In this document: in pieces, positions 1 to 8,716 of the stretch
How positions within the stretch are numbered: the first letter of the stretch is position 1
Layout of the letters: the number at the start of each line of letters is the position of its first letter
Origin: Rhodoferax sp.
GTDB taxonomy: Bacteria; Pseudomonadota; Gammaproteobacteria; Burkholderiales; Burkholderiaceae_C
NCBI GenBank assembly: GCA_003133245.1
Contig: PKWM01000024.1
Coordinates: 1 to 64,000, forward strand
Direction: 5' to 3'
DNA: 64,000 bases
Translations under genes and position numbers: made by a program
The notes under the pieces: generated by a model
Told to the model about the DNA's origin: nothing
Databases searched by the model: none
The model's input: the letters and a program-made list of their open reading frames with translations, nothing else

Positions 1-224
1 GCAGTAAAACCGGTGGTTTCGAGAGAGCTGATGGATACGAGGATGGCATGGGCGACGGCATGACTGCTGGCAATTCGATAGCGATTGTCAAAATTATTGG
101 GGAAACGATCTGTGCGGTGGCGCACCAAAGGCGCGTTTTGGGCGCGGACTGGCCAAGCCAGGCTTTAGAATACACAAGGCTTGCTTGGTCTGATTTGGTT
201 GGATTCCCCTATTGGAGACACGTA

Positions 225-2909
225 ATGGCCGAAGAAAGACGTGTGCGGCATTCGCTTAGGCGCCGCATCACCCTCAGCACCTTACTGATTTTCCTTGCCA
301 GCATCTGGGCGCTGTCGTATTACGCCAGCCGGATGTTGCGCGAAGACATGGAGCGCATGCTGGCCGACCAGCAGTCTTCGACGGTGTCGTATGTAGCCGA
401 CGAACTCAATCATGAGCTGGAAGAACGGATCCTCGCCGTCGAAAAAGTTGCACGCTCAATTGATCAGGCTATGCTGGACCATCCGGCGGCGCTACAGCAA
501 TTCCTCGAAAGCCTTCCGATTTTCCAGGACATGTTTAATTCCGGAGTCGTCGCCGTCAGGCTCGATGGCACGGCGGTCGCCGATGCGCCGGTCGTCCCCA
601 ACCGCAAGGGGACCAATTACGCCAGCAATGCCGCGACGCGCAGTGCATTGACTGAGGGCAAATCGGTGATTGGCCGACCGATCATGGGACGCGTCTTGAA
701 ACAGCCTTTGTTCAACATTAACGCACCGATTCGGGATGGCGACGGCAAAGTGATCGGCGCCCTGTTCGGCGTGATCAATCTCGCCAATCCCAATTTTCTG
801 GACGGCGTCGGGGGACACAGCTACGGCAAGAGTGGCGGCTACGTGGTTCACGACCAACAGCACGGCGTTATTGTCACGGCCACTGACAAGAGCCGCATCC
901 TGCAACCCTCGCCCGCGCCCGGAACCAATGAGGTGTACGACAAGCGCAGGCAGGGTTTTATTGGTTCGGTGGTTGCAGTAAATTCCCTGGGTATGGAAGT
1001 GCTGTCATCGGCCAGTCGCATTCCGGTGGCAGGCTGGCTGGTGATTGCCACGCTGCCCACCGTGGAGGCGTTTGCCCCGATCCGTGATATGCAGCGGCGC
1101 ATCGCGTTTGCGGCAATTTTGTTGACCTTGATCGCTGGCGCAATTTCGTGGTGGCTGTTGCGCCGCCAATTTGCACCGCTGCATGCCGCCGTCGAAAGCC
1201 TGTCTCGAATGTCCGACCGCAGCAGGCCCATGCAACCCTTGCCGATCATGCACGAGGATGAGATCGGTCAGTTGGTTGGCGGTTTCAACCAATTGCTGGC
1301 GACGCTGGGAAAGCATGAGGCGCAACTCAAAACCGAGCGCGATTTTTTCAGTGCCGTGTTGAAGCAATCGTCCGACGGCGTGGCCCTGTTCGACCCCCAC
1401 GACTCGCGAATCGAGGAGGTCAACCCCAGTGTCTGCCACATGTTGGGATACCAACGCGAGGAATTGCTAGGGCTGAAATACAACGAGCTGCTGGACACAG
1501 ACCTGGAGCGCTCAACGGAAAATGTGAGACGTATCCTGCAAGACAAATTACCCTTGGTAACCGAACGGAATTTGCGCAAGAAGGACGGTGCTTTGGTTGC
1601 GGTTGAACTCAATGCCGGCCTGGTGGAAACGGGTGGACGGCAACTCATCATGGTCAATTTACGCGACCTGACCGAACGCAAGCAGGCGGAACATAGGCTA
1701 CAGGAAACTAACGCCCAGCTCGAGAGTGCGAAGGCGGCCGCAGAAAAGGCCAATTTGGCGAAATCGGAATTTTTGTCCAGCATGAGTCATGAACTGCGCT
1801 CGCCACTCAATGCGGTGCTCGGGTTCGCGCAGCTGATGGAATGCCAGACGCCACCGCCTTCAGAGAAGCAGAAACGCTCGATCGACCAGATCTTGAAGGC
1901 CGGTTGGCATTTGCTAAGCCTGATTAACGAAATCCTCGATCTGGCGAAGATCGAATTGGGCAAAGTGACGATGTCGCAACAATCGATTTCGATCTCCGAG
2001 GTGCTGCAAGACTGTCAAGCCATGATAGAGCCGCAGGCGCAGCAGCACGAGATTCAGGTGACGTTTCCTCATCTCGATAAGCCCTTGTATGTTCATGCCG
2101 ATCAAACCAAGATCAAGCAAGTGATGATCAACCTGTTGTCGAACGCGATCAAATATAACCGGGCCGGTGGCACAGTCATTGTCCAATGCGCGATGAGCGG
2201 CGCCAACCGGTTGCGCGTCAGCGTCAAGGATACCGGCGTTGGTCTGGCGCCGGAACAGTTGGCGCAATTGTTCCAGCCGTTCAATCGCCTTGGGCAAGAG
2301 AGCGGGACTCAAGAAGGCAGCGGCATCGGCCTGGTCGTCACCAAGCGACTGGTCGAGTTGATGGGCGGCGTTATCGGTTTTGAGAGCAGTGTCGGTGTCG
2401 GCAGCGTATTTTGGTTCGAATTGGCGGCATCGAGCGCGCCCAAGCGGGTGGCTGGCAGCATTGGTGAGACTGGCGCGGATGCACAGGATCAAGTGGCGGT
2501 GTATGAATCGTCGTCCCAACGCACGCTGCTCTATGTTGAGGACAATCCGGCAAATTTGGCCTTGGTCGAGGAATTGATCGGGCTGCGCAGCGATTTGAAA
2601 TTATTGACGGCCATCGATGGTAATGTGGGCATTCAGTTTGCGCGCGCCTATCAGCCGGACGTAATTTTGATGGATATTAAGATGCCCGGCCTCAGTGGTT
2701 TCGACGCTTTGGAAGTTTTGCGCCAGGATCCGGCAACTGCCCACATTCCGATCATGGCGCTGTCGGCCAACGCCATTTCGCGTGACATCGCGAGGGGTAT
2801 GGAGGCCGGGTTTTTCAGCTATTTGACCAAGCCGATCAAGGTCAGGGAGTTTATGGCTGCGCTGGATGTTGCATTGCGTTATGCGGCGGAGAATCGTCAA
2901 GCGAAATAG
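225..2909 (+). CDS. Membrane hybrid sensor histidine kinase (Cache-like sensor, HAMP, PAS, HisKA, HATPase, receiver)
   Basis: Inner-membrane signal sensor that would autophosphorylate on His and pass phosphate to its own receiver domain. From the chosen start (894 aa): first membrane helix about 15-35; periplasmic sensor region of about 255 residues, Cache-like by layout; second helix about 293-313; HAMP; PAS about 370-480; HisKA with the H-box SMSHELRSPLNA, His near 522; HATPase with DTGVGL and GSGIGL about 620-735; C-terminal receiver with phospho-acceptor Asp near 817 in LMDIKMP. The frame stays open to 48, but the ATG at 225 has GGAGA nine bases upstream and is followed directly by the first helix. 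No output domain is attached and no partner regulator is adjacent, so the stimulus and output are unknown. Confidence 0.88.
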   Translation: MAEERRVRHSLRRRITLSTLLIFLASIWALSYYASRMLREDMERMLADQQSSTVSYVADELNHELEERILAVEKVARSIDQAMLDHPAALQQFLESLPIFQDMFNSGVVAVRLDGTAVADAPVVPNRKGTNYASNAATRSALTEGKSVIGRPIMGRVLKQPLFNINAPIRDGDGKVIGALFGVINLANPNFLDGVGGHSYGKSGGYVVHDQQHGVIVTATDKSRILQPSPAPGTNEVYDKRRQGFIGSVVAVNSLGMEVLSSASRIPVAGWLVIATLPTVEAFAPIRDMQRRIAFAAILLTLIAGAISWWLLRRQFAPLHAAVESLSRMSDRSRPMQPLPIMHEDEIGQLVGGFNQLLATLGKHEAQLKTERDFFSAVLKQSSDGVALFDPHDSRIEEVNPSVCHMLGYQREELLGLKYNELLDTDLERSTENVRRILQDKLPLVTERNLRKKDGALVAVELNAGLVETGGRQLIMVNLRDLTERKQAEHRLQETNAQLESAKAAAEKANLAKSEFLSSMSHELRSPLNAVLGFAQLMECQTPPPSEKQKRSIDQILKAGWHLLSLINEILDLAKIELGKVTMSQQSISISEVLQDCQAMIEPQAQQHEIQVTFPHLDKPLYVHADQTKIKQVMINLLSNAIKYNRAGGTVIVQCAMSGANRLRVSVKDTGVGLAPEQLAQLFQPFNRLGQESGTQEGSGIGLVVTKRLVELMGGVIGFESSVGVGSVFWFELAASSAPKRVAGSIGETGADAQDQVAVYESSSQRTLLYVEDNPANLALVEELIGLRSDLKLLTAIDGNVGIQFARAYQPDVILMDIKMPGLSGFDALEVLRQDPATAHIPIMALSANAISRDIARGMEAGFFSYLTKPIKVREFMAALDVALRYAAENRQAK

Positions 2910-2917
2910 CGCTGGAA

Positions 2918-3808
2918 TTAGATTTGGGCCAGGCGCCCGCCGCTGCAACGCTCTAGCCCGGCCAGATCGCGCCGTGATTGCACCTGCTCAAAACCCGCCT
3001 GTTGTAGCAAGATGCGCAGCGCCTGCGCCTGGTCATAGCCGTGTTCCAGCAGCAGCCAGCCGCCAGCAAGCAGATGCGCCGGGGCCTGGGTGATGATGCG
3101 GCGCAGGTCATCGAGACCGTCGGCGCCACTGACCAAAGCTTGCAGCGGCTCATGATCAAGCGCTTGCAAGTGCCGATCCTGCGCGGCAATATAGGGCGGG
3201 TTCGAGACGATGATCTGAAAACGTCCCGCCACTCCCGCCAACCATGAGCCTTGCCAGAAATGCACCTCAAGTTGCAGGTGCTGGGCATTGGCGCGGGCGA
3301 CGGCAAGTGCGTCAGCACTCAGGTCGAGTGCCGTCACCCGCACGTCGAGCCGGTGTTTCTTGATGGCCAGCGCGATGGCACCACTGCCGGTGCCCAGATC
3401 GAGTACGCCCTCACCCCAGCCCTCTCCCAAAGAGCGAGGGAGCAATTCGAGCGCCCATTCGACCAGTGTTTCCGTTTCGGGTCGAGGCACCAGCACGCGC
3501 TCATCAACCATCAGATATAGACCGAAAAACTCCTTATGGCCGGTAATGTAAGCCAGCGGTTCGCCTTGCTTGCGCCGCGCAACCAACGCGCCCAGACGCT
3601 GCAAAGCGGCATCGTCGATGGTGTTGCTATCGTGTGTCAGCAGCCAGGCGCGGTCATTGGGTAACTGGTTGAGCGCATGCAGCAGCAACAGTTGCGCGTC
3701 GAGTCGCTCAAGGCCGTGGGCCTGGGCGACTTGGAGTGCCTGGGCAATGGTTGGGTAGTCAGGAAAATGGTCATCCCAAACGCGCTCGGGGGCGCCATGA
3801 CAAATCAA
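2918..3808 (-). CDS. prmC: Peptide chain release factor N5-glutamine methyltransferase PrmC
   Basis: Methylates the Gln of the GGQ motif of release factors, using S-adenosylmethionine. About 296 aa. The SAM-binding motif [13 protein letters not shown] and the catalytic NPPY motif in [10 protein letters not shown] are both intact. The likely start is a TTG at 3808 that overlaps the prfA stop (TTGA on the minus strand), with a GGGGGCAGG purine run just upstream, so the gene is translationally coupled to its own substrate gene. Oddity: the linker between the N-terminal helical domain and the SAM fold reads [12 protein letters not shown], which is the translation of an intergenic-type repeat (see the repeat entry). 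The flanking core is normal, so the enzyme is probably functional. Confidence 0.93.
   Translation of the reverse strand: MICHGAPERVWDDHFPDYPTIAQALQVAQAHGLERLDAQLLLLHALNQLPNDRAWLLTHDSNTIDDAALQRLGALVARRKQGEPLAYITGHKEFFGLYLMVDERVLVPRPETETLVEWALELLPRSLGEGWGEGVLDLGTGSGAIALAIKKHRLDVRVTALDLSADALAVARANAQHLQLEVHFWQGSWLAGVAGRFQIIVSNPPYIAAQDRHLQALDHEPLQALVSGADGLDDLRRIITQAPAHLLAGGWLLLEHGYDQAQALRILLQQAGFEQVQSRRDLAGLERCSGGRLAQI
3408..3442 (-). repeat. Intergenic-type repeat inserted in frame in prmC
   Basis: The + strand reads CCCTCACCCCAGCCCTCTCC followed by CAAAGAGCGAGGGAG, a pattern known to me as a dispersed intergenic repeat of proteobacteria. Here it lies inside prmC without breaking the frame. It encodes the Gly/Glu-rich linker just before the SAM-binding motif. 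Membership of a repeat family is recalled from general knowledge, not searched. Confidence 0.6.
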
Positions 3809-4905
3809 GCGCCTGCCCCCAGTTCCAGCGCGGCCAACTGCTGCGCCGCCTCATAGGCCTGCAGCGCCTGGATGACATCATCGAGGTCGCCCTCCATGAT
3901 GCTGAGCAATTTGTACAGCGTGAGGTTGATGCGGTGATCGGTCAGGCGCCCCTGCGGAAAGTTGTACGTGCGGATGCGGTCGCTGCGGTCACCGCTGCCG
4001 ACCAGGCTCTTGCGTTCGGCAGCGTCTTTGGCAGCGCGTTCGCTGCGGTCTTTTTCCTGGATGCGCGCCGTCAGCACTTTGAGCGCCTGGGCCTTGTTGC
4101 TGTGCTGGCTGCGCCCATCCTGGCACTCGGCCACGATGCCGGTGGGCAAGTGCGTGATGCGCACGGCCGAGTCGGTTTTGTTGATGTGCTGGCCACCGGC
4201 ACCACTGGCACGGTAAGTGTCGATGCGCAGGTCAGCCGGGTTGATCTGGATAGCCACTGCTTCGTCGGGCTCGGCCAGCACCGCCACCGTGCAGGCGCTG
4301 GTGTGAATGCGCCCCTGCGTCTCGGTCACCGGCACGCGTTGCACACGATGGCCGCCCGACTCGAACTTGAGGGCGCCATAGACCTGATCACCCTCAATCT
4401 TGAGCACCACTTCCTTGTAGCCGCCGAGCTCGCTGGCCGACTCATTGATGATGCTGGCTTTCCAGCCCTGGCGCTCAGAATAGCGCAAGTACATGCGGGC
4501 CAGCTCAAAGGCAAACAGGGCCGATTCGTCGCCTCCGGTGCCAGCGCGGATTTCCATGAATGCGTTGCGTGCATCGTCCGGGTCTTTGGGCAGCAACATG
4601 CGCTGCAATTCGGCTTCGATCTGTTGCAGCTCAGCGCTGGCAGATTCAATTTCTTCTTGCGCCAGCGCGCCCATTTCGGTGTCATCGACAGAGCTGGTGA
4701 GCAGTTCTTGCGCCGCGGTCAGATCACTTTCGCGCTGCTGGTAGCGCGCCCATCGGCTCGCAACGGAAGCCACCTCCGTGTGCTCGCGCGACAGCAGCAG
4801 AAACTGCGCCATGTCTTTCATGATGTCCTCGCGCGAGAGCAAGAATTCAAGCTCCCCGAGTCGGTCGGTGTAGCGTGCGAGTTGTTGGCGGAGAAAGGGT
4901 TTCAT
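3805..4905 (-). CDS. prfA: Peptide chain release factor 1
   Basis: Recognises UAA and UAG stop codons on the ribosome and triggers peptidyl-tRNA hydrolysis. 366 aa, normal family length. The GGQ catalytic motif is at 237-239 ([16 protein letters not shown]), and the RF1-type codon-recognition tripeptide PVT is near 192-194; RF2 would have SPF. It lies between hemA (upstream, 135 bp gap containing a long palindrome) and prmC (overlapping its stop), all on the minus strand. This hemA-prfA-prmC order is common in proteobacteria. The start is the ATG at 4905, which gives the usual RF1 N-terminus. Confidence 0.97.
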   Translation of the reverse strand: MKPFLRQQLARYTDRLGELEFLLSREDIMKDMAQFLLLSREHTEVASVASRWARYQQRESDLTAAQELLTSSVDDTEMGALAQEEIESASAELQQIEAELQRMLLPKDPDDARNAFMEIRAGTGGDESALFAFELARMYLRYSERQGWKASIINESASELGGYKEVVLKIEGDQVYGALKFESGGHRVQRVPVTETQGRIHTSACTVAVLAEPDEAVAIQINPADLRIDTYRASGAGGQHINKTDSAVRITHLPTGIVAECQDGRSQHSNKAQALKVLTARIQEKDRSERAAKDAAERKSLVGSGDRSDRIRTYNFPQGRLTDHRINLTLYKLLSIMEGDLDDVIQALQAYEAAQQLAALELGAGA

Positions 4906-4952
4906 GGGCAGAAAACTGGAGGAGCGTGAGCAAACTAAAAGGCCTTTGGGAT

Positions 4953-5015
4953 GTCATTGCGAGCGCAGCGCGGCAATCCATGACCCCTGGATTGCCGCGC
5001 TGCGCTCGCAATGAC
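4953..5015. repeat. 28-bp perfect inverted repeat between hemA and prfA
   Basis: Arms 4953-4980 and 4988-5015 are perfect reverse complements with a 7-base loop, and contain the ATTGCGAGCGCAGCGCGG core. It lies within the hemA-prfA spacer and would form a very stable mRNA hairpin on either strand. It resembles a dispersed intergenic repeat. No T-run follows on the minus strand, so it is not a classical terminator. Confidence 0.85.
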
Positions 5016-5040
5016 GGGGTGTGCTGTCGGGTCAGCGCCG

Positions 5041-6300
5041 CTAACGCTCTTTGCGCAGGAAGAAATGCTCAATAGCGCTGCTGGCGCGTTCGCGGGCCGC
5101 GGCATCGCCGGCATGCAGCTCGGCCATGGCACCGTGCAGCATTTTTTGCGTCAAGCCTTTGGCGAGCGCGTCTAGCACTGCCTCCACGTTGTCGCCTTTG
5201 GCCAGCAGTTTGCGGGCACGGCCAATCTCTGTGGCGCGCCACTGGTCGGCCTGGGCATTGAGTTGCTGAATCAAGGGCACGCTGCCACGTTGATCGACCC
5301 AGTGCATAAAGCTTTGCACACCGGCATCGACAATGGCCTCGGCCTGCGCCACAGCGGCCTGACGGCTGGCTTGCGCTGTTTGCACCACGCTGGCCAGATC
5401 ATCGACGGTGTAGAGATAGACGTCTTCGAGCGCTTTGACTTCAATCTCAATATCGCGCGGCACCGCCAGATCGACCATGAACATGGGGCGATGTTTGCGC
5501 CGCTTTAGCGCCCGCTCGACCGCGCCCAGACCGATGATGGGCAGCGTGCTGGCGGTGCAACTGATGACGGCATCAAACTCGTGCAGGCGATCCGGCAAAT
5601 CAGCCAGATGCATGACCTCGCCGCCAAAGCGGCTGGCCAGCTTTTCGCCGCGTTCGAGGGTGCGGTTGGCAATCACCATGCTTTTTGGTGTCTTGGCGGC
5701 AAAGTGAGTGGCGCAGAGTTCAATCATCTCGCCAGCACCGACGAACAATATTTTCACCTGGCTCAGGTCTTCAAACAGCTGGCCGGCCAGCCGCACGGCA
5801 GCGGCAGCCATGCTGATCGAGTGGGCGCCGATCTCGGTGGAACTGCGTACTTCTTTGGCCACGGCAAAGGAGCGCTGGAACAGTTGGCTGAGCGTGTTGC
5901 CCAAGGCTCCTGCTTCCTCGGCAGCGCGCACCGCGTTTTTGAATTGCCCCAGGATTTGCGTCTCGCCCAGCACCATGGAGTCCAGGCCGCTGGCGACGCG
6001 AAAAGCGTGGCGTGCGACGGAGCCGTTTTCGAGCGCGTAGATGTGGGAGCGCAGCAGCGCGGGGGAGACGCCACCGGACTCGGCCAGCCAGTCCAGCGTG
6101 GGCTCCAGCAGGGGTTTTTCGCCAGCGCAATAAATTTCGGTGCGGTTGCAGGTGGAGATCAGCGCCGCTTCGGGCTGGTGTGCCAGCGCCGCGCGAAAAG
6201 CCTGCAAAGTGGGTGCCACCTGATCGATGGCGAATGCAAAACGACCACGCAGATCGATCGATGCGGTGGTGTGATTGATGCCTAGAGCCCAGACTGCCAT
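5041..6300 (-). CDS. hemA: Glutamyl-tRNA reductase
   Basis: First committed step of C5-pathway tetrapyrrole synthesis: NADPH-dependent reduction of glutamyl-tRNA to glutamate-1-semialdehyde. 419 aa, normal length. Seen: the N-terminal catalytic block STCNRTEIY with the nucleophilic Cys near 51, the segment [15 protein letters not shown], a Rossmann NADPH domain starting at ILFVGAGEM, and the C-terminal dimerisation helices. ATG at 6300. It is the first gene of the hemA-prfA-prmC block. Confidence 0.97.
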   Translation of the reverse strand: MAVWALGINHTTASIDLRGRFAFAIDQVAPTLQAFRAALAHQPEAALISTCNRTEIYCAGEKPLLEPTLDWLAESGGVSPALLRSHIYALENGSVARHAFRVASGLDSMVLGETQILGQFKNAVRAAEEAGALGNTLSQLFQRSFAVAKEVRSSTEIGAHSISMAAAAVRLAGQLFEDLSQVKILFVGAGEMIELCATHFAAKTPKSMVIANRTLERGEKLASRFGGEVMHLADLPDRLHEFDAVISCTASTLPIIGLGAVERALKRRKHRPMFMVDLAVPRDIEIEVKALEDVYLYTVDDLASVVQTAQASRQAAVAQAEAIVDAGVQSFMHWVDQRGSVPLIQQLNAQADQWRATEIGRARKLLAKGDNVEAVLDALAKGLTQKMLHGAMAELHAGDAAARERASSAIEHFFLRKER

Positions 6301-6360
6301 GTGCCGATTATAAAATCAGCTCGCGCTACCAAAAATAGAAACACTTTTTTATTGCCATTG

Positions 6361-6639
6361 ATGAGCCCGTTTGACCTCCTGAACCACTTGTTGAATTTTC
6401 TGGCACCGGCTTTTTGGCTGGCGTTGCTGTTGCCGTTGCTGGCCCGCTGGGCGCTAAAACAAAGGTCGATGCGGTTGTCTTGGTTGGCGCAGGCAGCGAT
6501 TGTGTTTTTAATTGGCGCACTGGCTCTGGGTTTGGGTCTGTGGTATTTCGGCCATGACGGCAAGATGGCCACCTACATCGGCATGGTGCTGCTTTGCGCC
6601 AGCAGCCAGTGGCTGATGCAGCGCGACTGGCGGGCTTAA
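6361..6639 (+). CDS. Small inner-membrane protein, unknown function
   Basis: A 92-aa protein starting MSPFDLLNHLLNFLAP, with three probable membrane helices (about 12-30, 40-62 and 68-84). I do not recognise a named family, although its position beside hemA looks conserved in related bacteria. The frame is open upstream to a GTG at 6301, but the ATG at 6361 is preferred because it places a helix directly at the N-terminus and avoids a charged, unlikely leader. It diverges from hemA and its stop overlaps the stop of the convergent phosphodiesterase gene. Confidence 0.7.
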   Translation: MSPFDLLNHLLNFLAPAFWLALLLPLLARWALKQRSMRLSWLAQAAIVFLIGALALGLGLWYFGHDGKMATYIGMVLLCASSQWLMQRDWRA

Positions 6640-7415
6640 CGTGCTGGTGAAAACAAGTCGATGCGGTCGGTGATGATGGCGTCGGTGCCGAGATCGATCA
6701 GGCGCTTGGCCGCCAATTCGTCGTTGACGCTATAGCTAAGGCAGCGCAAGTCAGCGTTTTGGGCTTGCGTCACGCTTGATTTATCCCACAACGCCTGATT
6801 GCAGACGACCGCCACACAACCAAGCGTGAGGGCAGTTTCCAGCCAGCCGCTCTGGAGGGTGTCGAGCAACAGGGCGCGTGGCAACTCGGGCTGCGCCGCA
6901 CGCGCTGCGGCCAAGGCATCGCTCTGGAACGAGCTCAGCAGCGGCGGCGTAAGCGCACCCTGCCAGAGCCGGGCTGCGTGCTGTGCCACCACCGCGCCGG
7001 TCTGGCAGTCCAGTCCCGTGGTCGGTTTGATCTCAATGTTCAAAAAATAAGCGTTGTGCAGGCAAAAGCGCGCAATTTCTTCAAAACTTGGCAACGGTTC
7101 ACCCGCAAAAGGGCGTGAATGCCAGCTTCCGGCGTCAAGTTGCGACAACACGCTCCAGGGCTGCTCGCCGCCGACGGCGCTGGCCTGCGCGCCCAGCGCT
7201 TCACACGCATTGGTGGTGCGCAGCAAGCTGTCGTCGTGCAGCAAAAATGGAACACCGTCCTGGCTTAGCTTGACGTCGCACTCAAACATGCGGTAGCCGT
7301 AACCGGCACCGACTCGAAAGGCAGCCAGCGTGTTTTCAGGGGCCAGTTTGCCTGCCCCCCGATGGGCAATCCAGCGCGGGTAAGGCCAGGCGCAGACTGT
7401 GTTTTTCGTTGTCAT
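6636..7415 (-). CDS. ugpQ: Glycerophosphodiester phosphodiesterase
   Basis: Hydrolyses deacylated phospholipids (glycerophosphodiesters) to glycerol-3-phosphate and the alcohol. 259 aa, a single GDPD TIM barrel. Seen: WIAHRGAGKLAPENT, with the catalytic/metal-binding HRG and E, then the ECDVKLSQDGVPFLLHDD block with metal-binding E and D and the catalytic His, and later LNIEIKP. No signal peptide, so cytoplasmic, as expected of UgpQ rather than GlpQ. Its ATG overlaps the TGA of the upstream flavoprotein gene (ATGA), so it is probably the last gene of a four-gene operon beginning at 14584. Confidence 0.92.
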   Translation of the reverse strand: MTTKNTVCAWPYPRWIAHRGAGKLAPENTLAAFRVGAGYGYRMFECDVKLSQDGVPFLLHDDSLLRTTNACEALGAQASAVGGEQPWSVLSQLDAGSWHSRPFAGEPLPSFEEIARFCLHNAYFLNIEIKPTTGLDCQTGAVVAQHAARLWQGALTPPLLSSFQSDALAAARAAQPELPRALLLDTLQSGWLETALTLGCVAVVCNQALWDKSSVTQAQNADLRCLSYSVNDELAAKRLIDLGTDAIITDRIDLFSPAR

Positions 7416-8716
7416 GGCGTCACCGGATCAGATTCATACGAAGCTGTGTCCCCTACTTTTAAATACGTCAGCACGCCATTTGCCGCCCGGTCGCCACTGG
7501 CAAGGCAAGCCGTCAACAAATAGCCGCCGGTCGGGGCCTCCCAGTCGAGCATTTCGCCTGCACAAAACACGCCCGGTAGTTGCTTGAGCATCAGTCCCTC
7601 GTCCAGCGACTCAAAGCGCACGCCACCGGCGCTGCTGATGGCTTCATCGATCGGGCGCGTCGCTGCCAGAGTGATCGGCACCGCTTTGATGGCAGCCGCC
7701 AATTGCACCGGGTCATTGATCTGTTCCTTGGTCAACAACTCATACAGGAAGGCGGCCTTGATACCGTCGATATGCAAACGGCTTTTCAGATGGTTTGAGA
7801 GTGAGCGTGAGCCGCGTGGGTGGCCGAGCTCGGCCAGCACCCGTTCAGGCGATAAATCAGGCAGCAAATCAAGGTGAAAAGTGGCACGACCCTGGCGCAG
7901 GATGTCGTCACGCAGCAGGCTCGATGCGGCGTAAATCAGGCTGCCTTCGACGCCGGTGGCGGTCGCCACAAACTCGCCTTTTCGCTGGAACACCTGCCCT
8001 TGCGAATCGGTGAAGGCCAACGCCACCGTCTTGAACGGCTGACCGGCAAAGCGGCTGGCAAAGTGCTCACTCCAGCCACCCGCCACATCAAAGCCGCAGT
8101 TGGCAGGCAGCAGCGGTGTCACCGCCACGCCGCGCGCTTGCAAGCAGGCCACCCAGGCACCGTTGGAGCCCAGCCGCGCCCAACTGCCGCCGCCCAAAGC
8201 CAGCACCACTGCGTCAGCGCTTGGTTGAACCGGGCCTTGCGCGGTCTCGAACGTCAGCGCTGTTGCCGCATCGCTGTCAGCAGCCCAGCCGGTCCAGCGA
8301 TGGCGCATGTGAAACTGCACCGCCGGGCCTGCCGCCGGGTGACGCAAACGATGCAACCAGGCACGCAGCAAAGGTGCAGCTTTCAGATCCAGCGGAAACA
8401 CCCGCCCTGAAGTGCCAACAAAAGTCTCCACCCCCAGCGTCTTGGCCCAGGCCCGCACATGGGTAGCGTTGAAGTCTTGCAGCAAGGCTTCAATCTGGGG
8501 TCTGCGCTGGCCGTAACGCGAGGCAAAAATATCAAACGGCTCAGCATGCGTCAGGTTCAAACCGCCTTTGCCGGCCAGCAAAAACTTGCGCCCGACCGAG
8601 GGCATGGCGTCGTAAACCTGCACCACCACACCGGCTGCAGACAAAACCTCAGCCGCCATCAGTCCGGCCGGGCCACCACCGATCACACTGACGTTTTTTA
8701 TCGAATTCTTAATCAC
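7412..8716 (-). CDS. BaiN/HI0933-family NAD(P)/FAD-dependent oxidoreductase
   Basis: A 434-aa flavoprotein of the HI0933/BaiN-like family; the physiological substrate of most members is unknown. N-terminal FAD-binding motif VIGGGPAGLMAAEVLSAAG, then the family signature GRKFLLAGKGGLNLTH. A second dinucleotide-binding segment VVLALGGGSWARLGSNG is in the middle, and a C-terminal FAD contact VFCAGEMLDWEAPTGGYLL closes the fold. GTG start at 8716, overlapping the end of the AddA-like gene by 8 bp; the stop overlaps ugpQ. Operon position does not reveal the substrate. Confidence 0.88.
   Translation of the reverse strand: MIKNSIKNVSVIGGGPAGLMAAEVLSAAGVVVQVYDAMPSVGRKFLLAGKGGLNLTHAEPFDIFASRYGQRRPQIEALLQDFNATHVRAWAKTLGVETFVGTSGRVFPLDLKAAPLLRAWLHRLRHPAAGPAVQFHMRHRWTGWAADSDAATALTFETAQGPVQPSADAVVLALGGGSWARLGSNGAWVACLQARGVAVTPLLPANCGFDVAGGWSEHFASRFAGQPFKTVALAFTDSQGQVFQRKGEFVATATGVEGSLIYAASSLLRDDILRQGRATFHLDLLPDLSPERVLAELGHPRGSRSLSNHLKSRLHIDGIKAAFLYELLTKEQINDPVQLAAAIKAVPITLAATRPIDEAISSAGGVRFESLDEGLMLKQLPGVFCAGEMLDWEAPTGGYLLTACLASGDRAANGVLTYLKVGDTASYESDPVTP

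Noticed and set aside
48..224. Upstream extension of the sensor kinase frame from ATG 48
   Set aside because: No ribosome site, no family resemblance, and the ATG at 225 has GGAGA and precedes the first helix.
3736..4929. Long + strand open frame opposite prfA (397 codons)
   Set aside because: Antisense shadow of a G+C-rich gene; composition is not protein-like and prfA is unmistakable.
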